From CAYPHJ01 sp964410485 (lineage in GTDB: Bacteria > Desulfobacterota > Binatia > UBA9968): DNA of 8,201 nt. The notes under the pieces were generated by a model. The model was given only the letters and a program-made list of their open reading frames with translations, was not told the origin of the DNA and did not search any database. The translations under genes and the position numbers were made by a program. The stretch spans positions 1 to 8,201 of the forward strand of contig CAYPHJ010000157.1 of NCBI GenBank assembly GCA_964410485.1, given 5' to 3'. Position 1 is the first letter of the stretch; each line of letters begins with the position of its first letter. Shown here piece after piece: positions 1 through 6,206 of the stretch.

Positions 1-279
1 GAAGCGACGGAGCTTATGTTTGTCGAGCTTTGCGCCGTGTGCCATGGCGTCACGGGTAAGGGCGATGGTCCCACTGCGGCGGGGCTTCACCCTAAACCGG
101 CCGATTTCACCGACTGCAAGGCGATGGCTAAAGAATCGGATGCAATACTAATGAAAATTATACGAGATGGCGGGCAGAGTGTCGGACGCTCGACGGTAAT
201 GCCCTCATGGAAGGATTCACTGACCGACGCGCAGATCCGCTCGCTGGTAAAATATATCCGTTCCTTTTGTAAAAAATAG
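1..279 (+). CDS. Small class I c-type cytochrome, C-terminal part (5' end outside window)
   Basis: This is a mono-haem cytochrome c that should work in the periplasm as an electron carrier. The frame is open from base 1, and the haem-binding CAVCH motif begins at base 31. It is followed by the typical GVTGKGDGP loop. The distal haem ligand is probably the Met in STVMPSW (bases 190-210), and the C-terminal helix reads LTDAQIRSLVKYIRSFC. The ATG at 16 would leave only five residues before the haem motif and no signal peptide, so the true start lies upstream of the window; 92 residues are visible. Two further cysteines, in FTDCKAM and near the C-terminus in SFCKK, are not haem ligands and could form a disulfide in the periplasm. 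The next gene on the strand is a sulfite-oxidase-family enzyme, for which such a cytochrome is a plausible electron acceptor. Family assignment is firm; the partner is inference. Confidence 0.9.
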   Translation, partial: EATELMFVELCAVCHGVTGKGDGPTAAGLHPKPADFTDCKAMAKESDAILMKIIRDGGQSVGRSTVMPSWKDSLTDAQIRSLVKYIRSFCKK

Positions 280-323
280 GCGTACTTATAAAGGGTCGCA
301 AAATTGGGCGACATTAAGCCCTC

Positions 324-399
324 AAAATCTCCCCTAACCCCTCTTTTTCCAAAGAGGGGAAAATCCTCCCTTTGGCAAAGGGAGGTCAGGAGGGATTTT
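324..399. repeat. Cruciform-like dispersed repeat with two inner hairpins
   Basis: Two perfect 9-bp hairpins lie side by side. The first is CCCCTCTTT (338-346) paired with AAAGAGGGG (351-359) over a 4-base loop. The second is CCTCCCTTT (365-373) paired with AAAGGGAGG (377-385) over a 3-base loop. They are enclosed by an imperfect outer stem, 324-337 with 386-399, that starts AAAATC and ends GATTTT. The whole can fold as a four-way junction. It begins 45 bases after the cytochrome stop codon and could end that transcript. Sequences of this form are widely scattered in environmental genomes, so this is read as a dispersed intergenic repeat rather than a gene. Confidence 0.7.
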
Positions 400-483
400 C
401 AAAAAGAATGTAGCCACTATTATGAGACCCTTTATATAAATGGGGGATGGCATGATGATTCTCATGCCTGGACACTTGATGCC

Positions 484-582
484 TGTCATTCTGAGAAGCG
501 CAGCGACGAAGAATCTGTTTTTTTTCTGCTTCAAACGGAAGAAAGAACATAAAGCAGATCCTTCACGGAATTTAGGATGACA
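484..582. repeat. Palindromic dispersed repeat, copy 1 (TGTCATTCTGAG family)
   Basis: The left arm starts TGTCATTCTGAG and runs through CGACGAAGAATCTG. The right arm, read on the opposite strand, is TGTCATCCTAAA followed by GAAGGATCTGCTTT. The two arms pair imperfectly over about 35 bases around an AT-rich centre (about 518-556). The same family recurs at 1953-2045 and, as one arm only, at 3729-3766. This copy ends 43 bases before the start codon of the sulfite-oxidase-family gene, so it lies in or just upstream of that gene's leader. The rest of the 280-625 gap shows no convincing gene; the short open frames across it are repeat translations. Confidence 0.75.
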
Positions 583-625
583 GTCCTGGACAGGGCAGAG
601 TGAGGGTAATGTAAAGGAGGTCACC

Positions 626-1867
626 ATGAGTCGTGAAAAACTATTGCGCGAAGATGAATATGTAGCTGCCCGAGCGGATCAGTTTTTCTGGCGGGAAGCA
701 AAGAAACTTGGGCTCTCCCGGCGCGGTTTTCTGCGATTACTGGCTGCAACCGGCGCGGTGGCCTCAGTGTCAGCCTCAGTGATTCGCCCCGGTGCCGCTC
801 GCGCCGCTGCTGTACAACCTGTCATCAAACCAACCCCGCCGGAACTCTTCAATGATTTCGGTAGCAACAAGGAAATGCGTTTCGAGGCACTGCAAGGCAG
901 GGGCTATCTCGTGCCCAACGAGCTCTTCTTCGTGCGCAATCACACCCGCACACCGGTCATTGATACCAGCAAGTGGCGGCTCAACGTCGAAGGCTCGGGG
1001 GTTGATCGCCCCCTGAAGCTCTCGTACGACGACATTCTGGCCATGCCAGCTGTTTCGTTTACTCGCTATGTTGAATGCGCGGGGAACGGGCGGAGTTTCT
1101 TTGCGGCGGCCCACGGGAAGAAAGCGGACGGCACGCAGTGGAAACTCGGCGCCATTGGCGTCGCGGAATGGACAGGGGTTCCGCTGCGTGAAATTCTGGA
1201 CCGAGCCGGTGTGAAAAAGACGGCGCGCGACGTCATGCCCGAAGGTCTCGATGATCTCAAGGTGCGCCGCCCGATGTCGCTCGATAAAGCCATGGAAGAC
1301 GACACTTTACTCGTTTACGCAATGAACGGGCAGCCGCTTCCAGCCGATCACGGCTTTCCGGTACGCGTGCTCACACCTGGTTGGATCGGCATCTCCAACA
1401 TAAAATGGGTGGGGCGCATCCAGGTATCCGAAGAGCCGCTGTTCTCACAGTGGAACACCGATACCTACATCATGATTGGCCCGGACTATAAACCGAACCC
1501 TCCGGCCAAAGGCCCCATTCTCTCCAGTCAAGCAGTCAAAGCAGCATTGGAGTTGCCGTGGGATGGTGAGATTGCCGGTGGTCGCAGATTGCTTCGTGGC
1601 CGTGCCTGGTCGCCGGCAGGAACAATCGACCGCGTGGAGTACCGCTTTGATCGAGGGAAAAGCTGGCAAAGGGCGAGGCTTAGAGAACCAAACATTGCCA
1701 AGGCATGGGTTCGCTGGGATGCCGATTGGGATGCCAAACCGGGGAAGCATTTGATCCGCGTGCGCGCAAGTGATGAGCGAGGCAACACGCAGCCTGAGCG
1801 GGTGCCGTACAACCAGCAGGGCTATCTCTATAATGCCATGGTTGATCATCCGATCTCCGTGCGGTGA
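626..1867 (+). CDS. Tat-exported sulfite-oxidase-family molybdopterin oxidoreductase
   Basis: This periplasmic molybdenum-cofactor enzyme most likely oxidises sulfite or a related sulfur compound and passes electrons to a cytochrome. The 413-residue product starts with a twin-arginine signal: SRRGFLR at residues 31-37, a hydrophobic stretch, and a likely cleavage site near AARA-AA at about residue 60. The molybdopterin-binding domain spans about 90-270. The Mo-ligand cysteine is Cys151 in YVECAGNGRS, and HGFPVRVLTPGWIGISNIKW lies at 242-261. The C-terminal dimerisation domain spans about 290-413 and contains RVRASDERGNTQP. The start is fixed by a strong AAAGGAGG at 613-620, five bases upstream. 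The length fits SorA/SoxC-type enzymes. The GPDYKPNPPAKGPILS linker looks more like general sulfite oxidases than SoxC, so no symbol is given. A cytochrome c gene lies upstream, whereas in sorAB and soxCD the cytochrome gene comes after the enzyme gene. Confidence 0.92.
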   Translation: MSREKLLREDEYVAARADQFFWREAKKLGLSRRGFLRLLAATGAVASVSASVIRPGAARAAAVQPVIKPTPPELFNDFGSNKEMRFEALQGRGYLVPNELFFVRNHTRTPVIDTSKWRLNVEGSGVDRPLKLSYDDILAMPAVSFTRYVECAGNGRSFFAAAHGKKADGTQWKLGAIGVAEWTGVPLREILDRAGVKKTARDVMPEGLDDLKVRRPMSLDKAMEDDTLLVYAMNGQPLPADHGFPVRVLTPGWIGISNIKWVGRIQVSEEPLFSQWNTDTYIMIGPDYKPNPPAKGPILSSQAVKAALELPWDGEIAGGRRLLRGRAWSPAGTIDRVEYRFDRGKSWQRARLREPNIAKAWVRWDADWDAKPGKHLIRVRASDERGNTQPERVPYNQQGYLYNAMVDHPISVR

Positions 1868-1952
1868 GTCAGCACGGCGCGATCATCGGGATAGAAATCC
1901 GTAGTAATCGACTGCGAACAAACTTTGTCGCGGTTAGCCAACGGGTGGGATG

Positions 1953-2045
1953 TGTCATGCTGAACGCAGTAAAGCATCTGCTTTGTTTTATTTCGACAAG
2001 AAAGACAAAAGCAGATTCTTCGTCGCCGCGCTCCTCAGAATGACA
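1953..2045. repeat. Palindromic dispersed repeat, copy 2, between convergent genes
   Basis: This is the second full copy of the family at 484-582. The left arm TGTCATGCTGAA with GCATCTGCTTTGT pairs with the right arm, whose opposite strand reads TGTCATTCTGAGGAGCGC followed by GAATCTGCTTTTGT. The core on the minus strand matches copy 1 closely, including CGACGAAGAATCTG. It fills most of the 223-base gap between the ends of the sulfite-oxidase-family gene and the carboxyltransferase gene. Its RNA would fold into a long hairpin from either strand, so it may work as a two-way transcription end. Confidence 0.78.
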
Positions 2046-2090
2046 TTCTGTCCTTTCCCGCCCGTTGAGAGTTAGCAGGAATGAGCGTTA

Positions 2091-3554
2091 TCAATCGCTG
2101 CGTCTTTTTTCCAATCGGATGGAGAGATTACCCTTGCGGATATAGACAGTGTTGCGATTGGTTTGACGCGCCAGCTCATCGATGAGATTCACCAGCGGGT
2201 TTCGGCCGCCGGCGTACGCTCGCGACGGTGAAGCGCTCTTCATCTTATCTACTTCATCTCTTCCAACGAAGAAGCGCATGAGAACCTCTTCGTCGGAGAC
2301 GCTGGGGCCACCGTATTTCTGACGTAACTCTCTGAGTGATGCCTCGGGCGTGGTCTCTCGCGACAATTCTTTGGCGCGTCCCCGGCTGAGGATTTTGTCT
2401 CTGACATCGGGATCCATCAGATCCGCCCCTTCCCGCCCCCAAACACCGAGCGCGTATTGGATCGTTTGATCGGTGACCTCCTTGTAGCGTTCTCCAATGA
2501 TGACGTTGATCGCGGCCTGACTGCCCACGAACTGAGACAGGGGAGTAACCATAATGGGGTAGCCGAATTCGGCGCGGACTCGTGCCGCTTCCTCGAGAGT
2601 TCGATCGATCTTACCTTCCATACCGACCCGGCGAAGTTGATAGCGCAGGTTTGAAATCATGCCGCCCGGAATCTGATGCACATACTGTGCGTAATCGTAT
2701 TCGGGGGTTGTTCCGATCGGAAGATTCTCGCGTTTGGCAATTGCAGTGAAGTGTCTCTCCACAGGACGAATTGGCTCCTCATCGATGGCGGGATGATAGC
2801 CGATCGCGCGAGCGTTTGAGGCGACATTGAAGACCGACGGATTCGAAGAGCCGTCTGCCAGAGGCGGTATGGCGGTATTAATCGAATACATCCCCCCCTG
2901 AATAGCCTCGAGACAGCAAAGCGAGCCGAGTCCCGTGGTGCAGTGGGTATGTAGCTCGGCGGTTATGCCGTCGGCGGCATTGAGAACGGCCGGAACGAGG
3001 GTCTTCGTGCGCTCCGGCGTGAGAAGCCCGCCGGGATCTTTCAAGCATACGCGCCAGGGCTCGAGTTGAACCGCTTCTCGGGTCTTGCGCGCATAGTATT
3101 CATCAGTATGCCGCGGCGACACCGTATAGATGAGATTGATAATCGGCTTCAGTCCCGCGCCGCGAGCCTGTCCGACTCGCCACTTCCAATCCGCGGGATC
3201 ATTCCACGAATCGGAGATGCGCACTTGTTGCAACCCGATCGCAGCAATGCACTCGTCATAGAGCTGGTGTACGGCGTGCGGATAGATAGCAAAACCGCTT
3301 CGCGTACCGTGGATCAGGCGCAGCGGTGTTTTTTTGATTTGCGCGACCACCAGCCGGTAACGATCCCAAGGGTCTTCGCGCAGCTCGCGCACGCACTTGA
3401 CCAACTCGACGGGACCTCCCAGTTCAATGGCTTCAAACCCGGCCTGGTCCACGTTTGTCGCGATCGGAAGCATCATTCCCGTGGTCATGCCATACGCCCA
3501 CAGGCTTTGTTGACCATCACGCAGAGTGGTATCGACGAAACGAATCTCCTTCAT
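2091..3554 (-). CDS. Carboxyltransferase subunit of the pyruvate carboxylase B / oxaloacetate decarboxylase alpha type, no biotin domain
   Basis: This cytoplasmic TIM-barrel carboxyltransferase belongs to the family that moves CO2 between biotin and a keto acid or acyl-CoA (pyruvate carboxylase B, oxaloacetate decarboxylase alpha, transcarboxylase 5S). Residues are counted from the start at 3554 (487 residues). The HMGL-like barrel opens with DTTLRDGQQSLWA at 8-20. Asp8, Lys172 in CLKDPGG (probably carbamylated) and His202/His204 in ELHTHC form the expected metal site. The conserved C-terminal domain covers about 290-460. The protein ends without the biotinyl AMKM motif, so a separate biotin carrier would be needed; none is in the window. 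Several usually constant segments differ: ELGGPVE replaces the usual WGGAT, LIHGTRSG replaces LLRGxN, and RISDSWND replaces RVFDALND. The substrate may therefore be unusual. A start at 3590 would add 12 residues but lacks a ribosome site. Confidence 0.85.
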   Translation of the reverse strand: MKEIRFVDTTLRDGQQSLWAYGMTTGMMLPIATNVDQAGFEAIELGGPVELVKCVRELREDPWDRYRLVVAQIKKTPLRLIHGTRSGFAIYPHAVHQLYDECIAAIGLQQVRISDSWNDPADWKWRVGQARGAGLKPIINLIYTVSPRHTDEYYARKTREAVQLEPWRVCLKDPGGLLTPERTKTLVPAVLNAADGITAELHTHCTTGLGSLCCLEAIQGGMYSINTAIPPLADGSSNPSVFNVASNARAIGYHPAIDEEPIRPVERHFTAIAKRENLPIGTTPEYDYAQYVHQIPGGMISNLRYQLRRVGMEGKIDRTLEEAARVRAEFGYPIMVTPLSQFVGSQAAINVIIGERYKEVTDQTIQYALGVWGREGADLMDPDVRDKILSRGRAKELSRETTPEASLRELRQKYGGPSVSDEEVLMRFFVGRDEVDKMKSASPSRAYAGGRNPLVNLIDELARQTNRNTVYIRKGNLSIRLEKRRSD

Positions 3555-3557
3555 AGA

Positions 3558-3567
3558 CTTCCCTTTT
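3558..3567 (-). promoter_or_regulatory. Ribosome binding site deciding the carboxyltransferase start
   Basis: On the minus strand AAAAGGGAAG lies just before the ATG at 3554, with its GGG core about six bases away. The ATG further upstream at 3590 has no purine-rich site. The conserved family sequence begins a few residues after the 3554 start, which supports that choice. Confidence 0.6.
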
Positions 3568-3577
3568 GAAATTTGAT

Positions 3578-3606
3578 GTTTAAGCTCCATATCAGCTTTG
3601 AGTCAA
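3578..3606 (-). promoter_or_regulatory. Candidate sigma70-type promoter for the carboxyltransferase gene
   Basis: On the minus strand TTGACT (3606-3601) is followed after 17 bases by TTAAAC (3583-3578). The -35 match is good and the -10 match weak (3 of 6). If real, transcription would begin near 3571, leaving a short leader with the ribosome site and the ATG at 3554. The alternative ATG at 3590 would then lie inside the promoter. Confidence 0.25.
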
Positions 3607-3728
3607 ACAGGTAAATGAGATCACTGCTGTCCAAAATAGATAAAAGTTCCGTGGCTGGACATTGATTTGCCTATGATATTTTGGAGTCTTTGCCGACCTG
3701 GTTCGGGCTGCAAGGGTCCCGAGAACGA

Positions 3729-3766
3729 AAAGCGGACTCTTCGTCACAGAGTTCCTCAGAATGACA
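3729..3766 (-). repeat. Single arm of the TGTCATTCTGAG palindromic repeat
   Basis: Read on the minus strand, this starts TGTCATTCTGAGGAAC and continues with GTGACGAAGAGTCCGCTTTT. It matches one arm of the copies at 484-582 and 1953-2045. No second arm is found within about 130 bases to the left, so it is a half element or a decayed copy. It lies in the 302-base gap between the MFS gene and the carboxyltransferase gene. Apart from this and the repeat at 3793-3843, I see no gene in that gap. Confidence 0.65.
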
Positions 3767-3792
3767 TAAAGACATAATTTCTCTGTCGAGGA

Positions 3793-3843
3793 GAAGACTC
3801 GGGTTCTTTATACTCTTGGCGTCCTTGGCGGCGTTGTCTTCTC
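3793..3843 (-). repeat. Dispersed repeat of the GCCAAGGACGCCAAG type
   Basis: On the minus strand the stretch contains GCCGCCAAGGACGCCAAG, then AGTATAAAGAACCC. This resembles a widespread intergenic repeat whose chance translation reads AAKDAKSIKN. It is edged by an 8-bp inverted pair, GAGAAGAC near the left end and GTCTTCTC near the right end. It sits directly after the stop codon of the MFS gene and could form part of that gene's 3' untranslated region. Assignment to a repeat family comes from memory of similar sequences, not from copies in this window. Confidence 0.45.
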
Positions 3844-3856
3844 GTCTAAACAACCT

Positions 3857-5041
3857 CTACGACTTTAACCGCGACCAGTTTGCCAGAGCCAGCAACACCC
3901 CGGCGGCGCTCAGAGCCGCAAGCAGCAGGTAGGTCCAAACGTAGCCAAAGATATCGGCGGCGCTACCGGTCATCAGAGAGCCCACGCCGTAACTGAAGGG
4001 ATACGCAACCGAGAAAGTGGCCATGGCCTTGCCCCGCCTTTGGGGATTGGCACGCTCCACGGCAAGCGCCAATGTCGCCGAGCTGCCGGTTGCGTTGCCA
4101 AGCATATACAGAGCGCCTGAAATGATCACGCCAGGGAGGCTCGAAGCGGCGACAAGTAAAGACAAGGCAATCATCTGCAGTGTAAAACCCATCGCGAGCG
4201 CAGTCCCCCGCCCGATTTTATCGGATGCCCGGCCAAGCAGAGGCCGCGCGCAAACACTGGTTGTTCCGCTGACGACGAAGTAGATCCAAAAGTTCTCAAT
4301 GCCAATGTCGCGGGCGTAAAGAACGACGAAGCTCGTGACCGAAGGGAGTGATAGATTGAGCCAAAAGAGCATCGCGGACGGCAGGAAGACGTCGCGGTCG
4401 ATGATAGCGAACAGTTCACGCCACCATGAGGTTTCCACCTCGATCCGCGGGCGCGGCGCAGCACGAGGAAGATGACGCACCAGCAACGCACCGGCTCCTG
4501 CGCCCAAGACCGCCAGCGCCACAGCGAGGGCGAAGACCATATTGAACCCGCCGTACGGGGCGTCGATCAGCCAGAGAGCCACGGCGGGAAATAGAATCGT
4601 GGCGCTGCTTTGAACGCCACTGTAATAGCCCGAGGCCTCGCCTCGTCGCGTTTCGGGAGCAGTCAAAGCAAGAAGAGTGTAGCCCCCCGTATTGAGCCCC
4701 GCCCAACCAATGCCTCGAAGCCCGTTGGCGAGTATCGTAAACTCAACGAGCGGAACGAAGGGAAAAAGCAAACTGAAGCCCAAAAACAGCAATCCCGCAA
4801 TCATCACGCCGCCCGGGTCCCAACGATCGGCCCAGTGGCCAATCAAGGGGCGCAGAACCACACTCGTTACAGCAAAGGCGCCCAGAACCAGTCCGACCGT
4901 GAACAGCGATCCCCCGAGGTGAGTGACGTAAAGGGGAAAGGTCGGAGTCAGAATAGAGTGTTGCGCGTAACCGAGAAACTGAGCCAAGCAGAGAAAGGCA
5001 AAGGTTGGTGTCCAGATACTATCGAGTTGCTTAGTCGTCAT
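3857..5041 (-). CDS. Major facilitator superfamily (MFS) transporter
   Basis: This is a secondary transporter of the inner membrane, probably driven by the proton gradient; the substrate is not predictable. From the start at 5041 it has 394 residues, a usual length for a 12-helix MFS protein. Hydrophobic segments run through the whole chain, with a hydrophilic central loop at about 190-210 (RHLPRAAPRPRIEVET). The signature loop between helices 2 and 3 is RPLIGHWADRWDP (about 64-76). Its repeat in the second half is RPLLGRASDKIGRG (about 266-279), the typical GxxxDRxGRR-like motif. A GTG at 5071 or an ATG at 5065 would add up to ten residues, but these fall on a possible repeat end and no start has a strong ribosome site. 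The gene reads towards the carboxyltransferase gene and is divergent from the VOC gene. Confidence 0.9.
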   Translation of the reverse strand: MTTKQLDSIWTPTFAFLCLAQFLGYAQHSILTPTFPLYVTHLGGSLFTVGLVLGAFAVTSVVLRPLIGHWADRWDPGGVMIAGLLFLGFSLLFPFVPLVEFTILANGLRGIGWAGLNTGGYTLLALTAPETRRGEASGYYSGVQSSATILFPAVALWLIDAPYGGFNMVFALAVALAVLGAGAGALLVRHLPRAAPRPRIEVETSWWRELFAIIDRDVFLPSAMLFWLNLSLPSVTSFVVLYARDIGIENFWIYFVVSGTTSVCARPLLGRASDKIGRGTALAMGFTLQMIALSLLVAASSLPGVIISGALYMLGNATGSSATLALAVERANPQRRGKAMATFSVAYPFSYGVGSLMTGSAADIFGYVWTYLLLAALSAAGVLLALANWSRLKS

Positions 5042-5049
5042 GTAGTGTG

Positions 5050-5190
5050 CTGTCCCACAATTCATTAACACAGTCGGTGCCGGTTTTCGTCATTTCCGCA
5101 TATCCGCCATAAGGCCGCAGCCTGAAAGCGATTGGGACATACGTAAGTGGTCGTTGATCGTAGACAACAAATGATATTTAAATGGGACAG
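5050..5190. repeat. Possible decayed palindromic element marked by TGGGACA motifs
   Basis: An exact 8-bp inverted pair, CTGTCCCA (5050-5057) and TGGGACAG (5183-5190), encloses 125 bases; AT-rich bases follow each motif on its inner side. A third TGGGACA lies inside at 5133-5139. Such motifs recur at the ends of small elements linked to REP-associated tyrosine transposases, but no transposase is here. It fills much of the gap between the divergent MFS and VOC genes. The evidence is thin. Confidence 0.3.
5154..5182 (+). promoter_or_regulatory. Candidate sigma70-type promoter for the VOC-Bug-cupin cluster
   Basis: TTGATC (5154-5159) is followed after 17 bases by TTTAAA (5177-5182), a 4 of 6 match to the -10 consensus. 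TATTTA at 5175 is an alternative at 15-base spacing. The site lies about 145 bases before the VOC start and within the divergent gap. The call rests on consensus match and position only. Confidence 0.25.
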
Positions 5191-5327
5191 AGGTCGGAGT
5201 TTACCGCAGAATTTGAAGCACTGGAGCCGTCGAGACCTCCGGTCCGGTGTTCGACATTACGGTGCCAGCGTTGAGTTCAAAAGCGGATCTCGTTTAACGG
5301 CCACGCGGTAGATGAAAGGAGCAAAGC

Positions 5328-6128
5328 ATGTTCGCAAAGATCAAGCACCTGGCGATCATTAGTGACAACTACGCTCTGTTGAGCAGATTCTACGAGGCGC
5401 TTTTCGGCATGAAGACCGGAAAATCCCCCAGACCGCAAAGCGCAGTGGCGATCGGAGACGGTTACGTTGGGATGAATATTATTCCCCAAAAAATGGGCCG
5501 CCAAGCAGGTCTTGAGCATTTTGGCTTGGAAGTTGAAGACGTCGAACGCGTACGCGCACGGTTGCAAGCGAAATACCCTTCCGTTCACTTGATACAGCGG
5601 CCGAGCAATCGGCCGTTCGCGGGAATAAGCACGCATGATCCCGAAGGGTACGTTTTCGATCTCTCGCAGCAAGCAATGAGCAATCGCGCTGAAGTGTACG
5701 TCGACGGCGAGTGGAAGCAGGAGCGCTATGTTAGTCACTTCGTTTTGCGCGCGCTCAATCCCGCCAACCTGGCTAAGTTTTATAGGGAAATTTATGAGCT
5801 TCAGGAAACCGAGAAGCCTGCCGATGACCCGAATCACTATCTTACCGACGGCCGGGTCACTCTGGTAATCTCGCCCTGGAAAATAACGGACTACGCAGGC
5901 GCAGGAATCGAGCCGCGACATATGGATCACATCGGGTTCAAAGTCGAGGACATTGAGGCTTTCAAAAAGGATCTTCAAACCTTGGTCAATGCAAACCCTG
6001 CCCTTTCGCCGAAGCCCGGAGGCGCAGAAGGCGCAATCAGATTCAAGCTCCTGGCGCAATGCAAACTTGGCAAGTTTCAGTTCGCCGATCCGGATGGAGT
6101 ACCGATCGACGTCTTTGCCGGGCATTAG
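5328..6128 (+). CDS. Two-module VOC (glyoxalase / extradiol dioxygenase fold) protein
   Basis: This is a probable metal-dependent cytoplasmic enzyme of the vicinal oxygen chelate superfamily; the reaction is not known. The 266 residues form two similar modules, about 1-118 and 130-266. In each, a first-strand histidine (His7; His137 in VSHFVLRA), a second histidine (His64 in LEHFGLEV; His201 in MDHIGFKV) and an acid after a DPxG turn (Asp111 in DPEGYVFDL; Asp261 in DPDGVPIDV) are placed as metal ligands. The acid is Asp in both, where extradiol dioxygenases use Glu. The 64-residue spacing of the second pair of histidines matches two-domain extradiol enzymes, but a histidine at the catalytic position about 15 residues before His201 is missing. 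AAAGGAG at 5315-5321 fixes the start. It is the first gene of a same-strand cluster with a Bug protein and a cupin. A lyase or isomerase role is equally possible. Confidence 0.85.
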   Translation: MFAKIKHLAIISDNYALLSRFYEALFGMKTGKSPRPQSAVAIGDGYVGMNIIPQKMGRQAGLEHFGLEVEDVERVRARLQAKYPSVHLIQRPSNRPFAGISTHDPEGYVFDLSQQAMSNRAEVYVDGEWKQERYVSHFVLRALNPANLAKFYREIYELQETEKPADDPNHYLTDGRVTLVISPWKITDYAGAGIEPRHMDHIGFKVEDIEAFKKDLQTLVNANPALSPKPGGAEGAIRFKLLAQCKLGKFQFADPDGVPIDVFAGH

Positions 6129-6206
6129 GAAACAGTTGACGTTTTCGGGCCATTCGGTACCGATCACTAATCAGCCGGCCCCGGCACAGTATTTAGGAGA
6201 AGTAAC

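Noticed and set aside
304..627. Short open frames on both strands in the gap before the sulfite-oxidase-family gene
   Set aside because: They run through the two structured repeats, and their translations (such as PLTPLFPKRGK) are typical repeat products.
626..1867. Assignment as soxC
   Set aside because: No other sox genes are in the window, and the linker and C-terminal sequence fit general sulfite oxidases at least as well.
484..2045. CRISPR array
   Set aside because: The repeat copies are far apart, palindromic and irregular in spacing, and there are no cas genes.
3066..3569. 167-residue plus-strand open frame
   Set aside because: It is a shadow of the carboxyltransferase gene, which carries clear catalytic motifs on the other strand.
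3671..3853. 60-residue minus-strand open frame
   Set aside because: It is made of two dispersed repeats (LCHSEELCDEESAF and AAKDAKSIKN), with no ribosome site.
4610..5068. 152-residue plus-strand open frame opposite the MFS gene
   Set aside because: It is hydrophilic and low in order, antisense to a clear 12-helix transporter.
5277..6167. Long minus-strand open frame (296 residues) opposite the VOC gene
   Set aside because: It is the antisense of a clear VOC gene with a good ribosome site and family motifs. Its translation has no recognisable domain.
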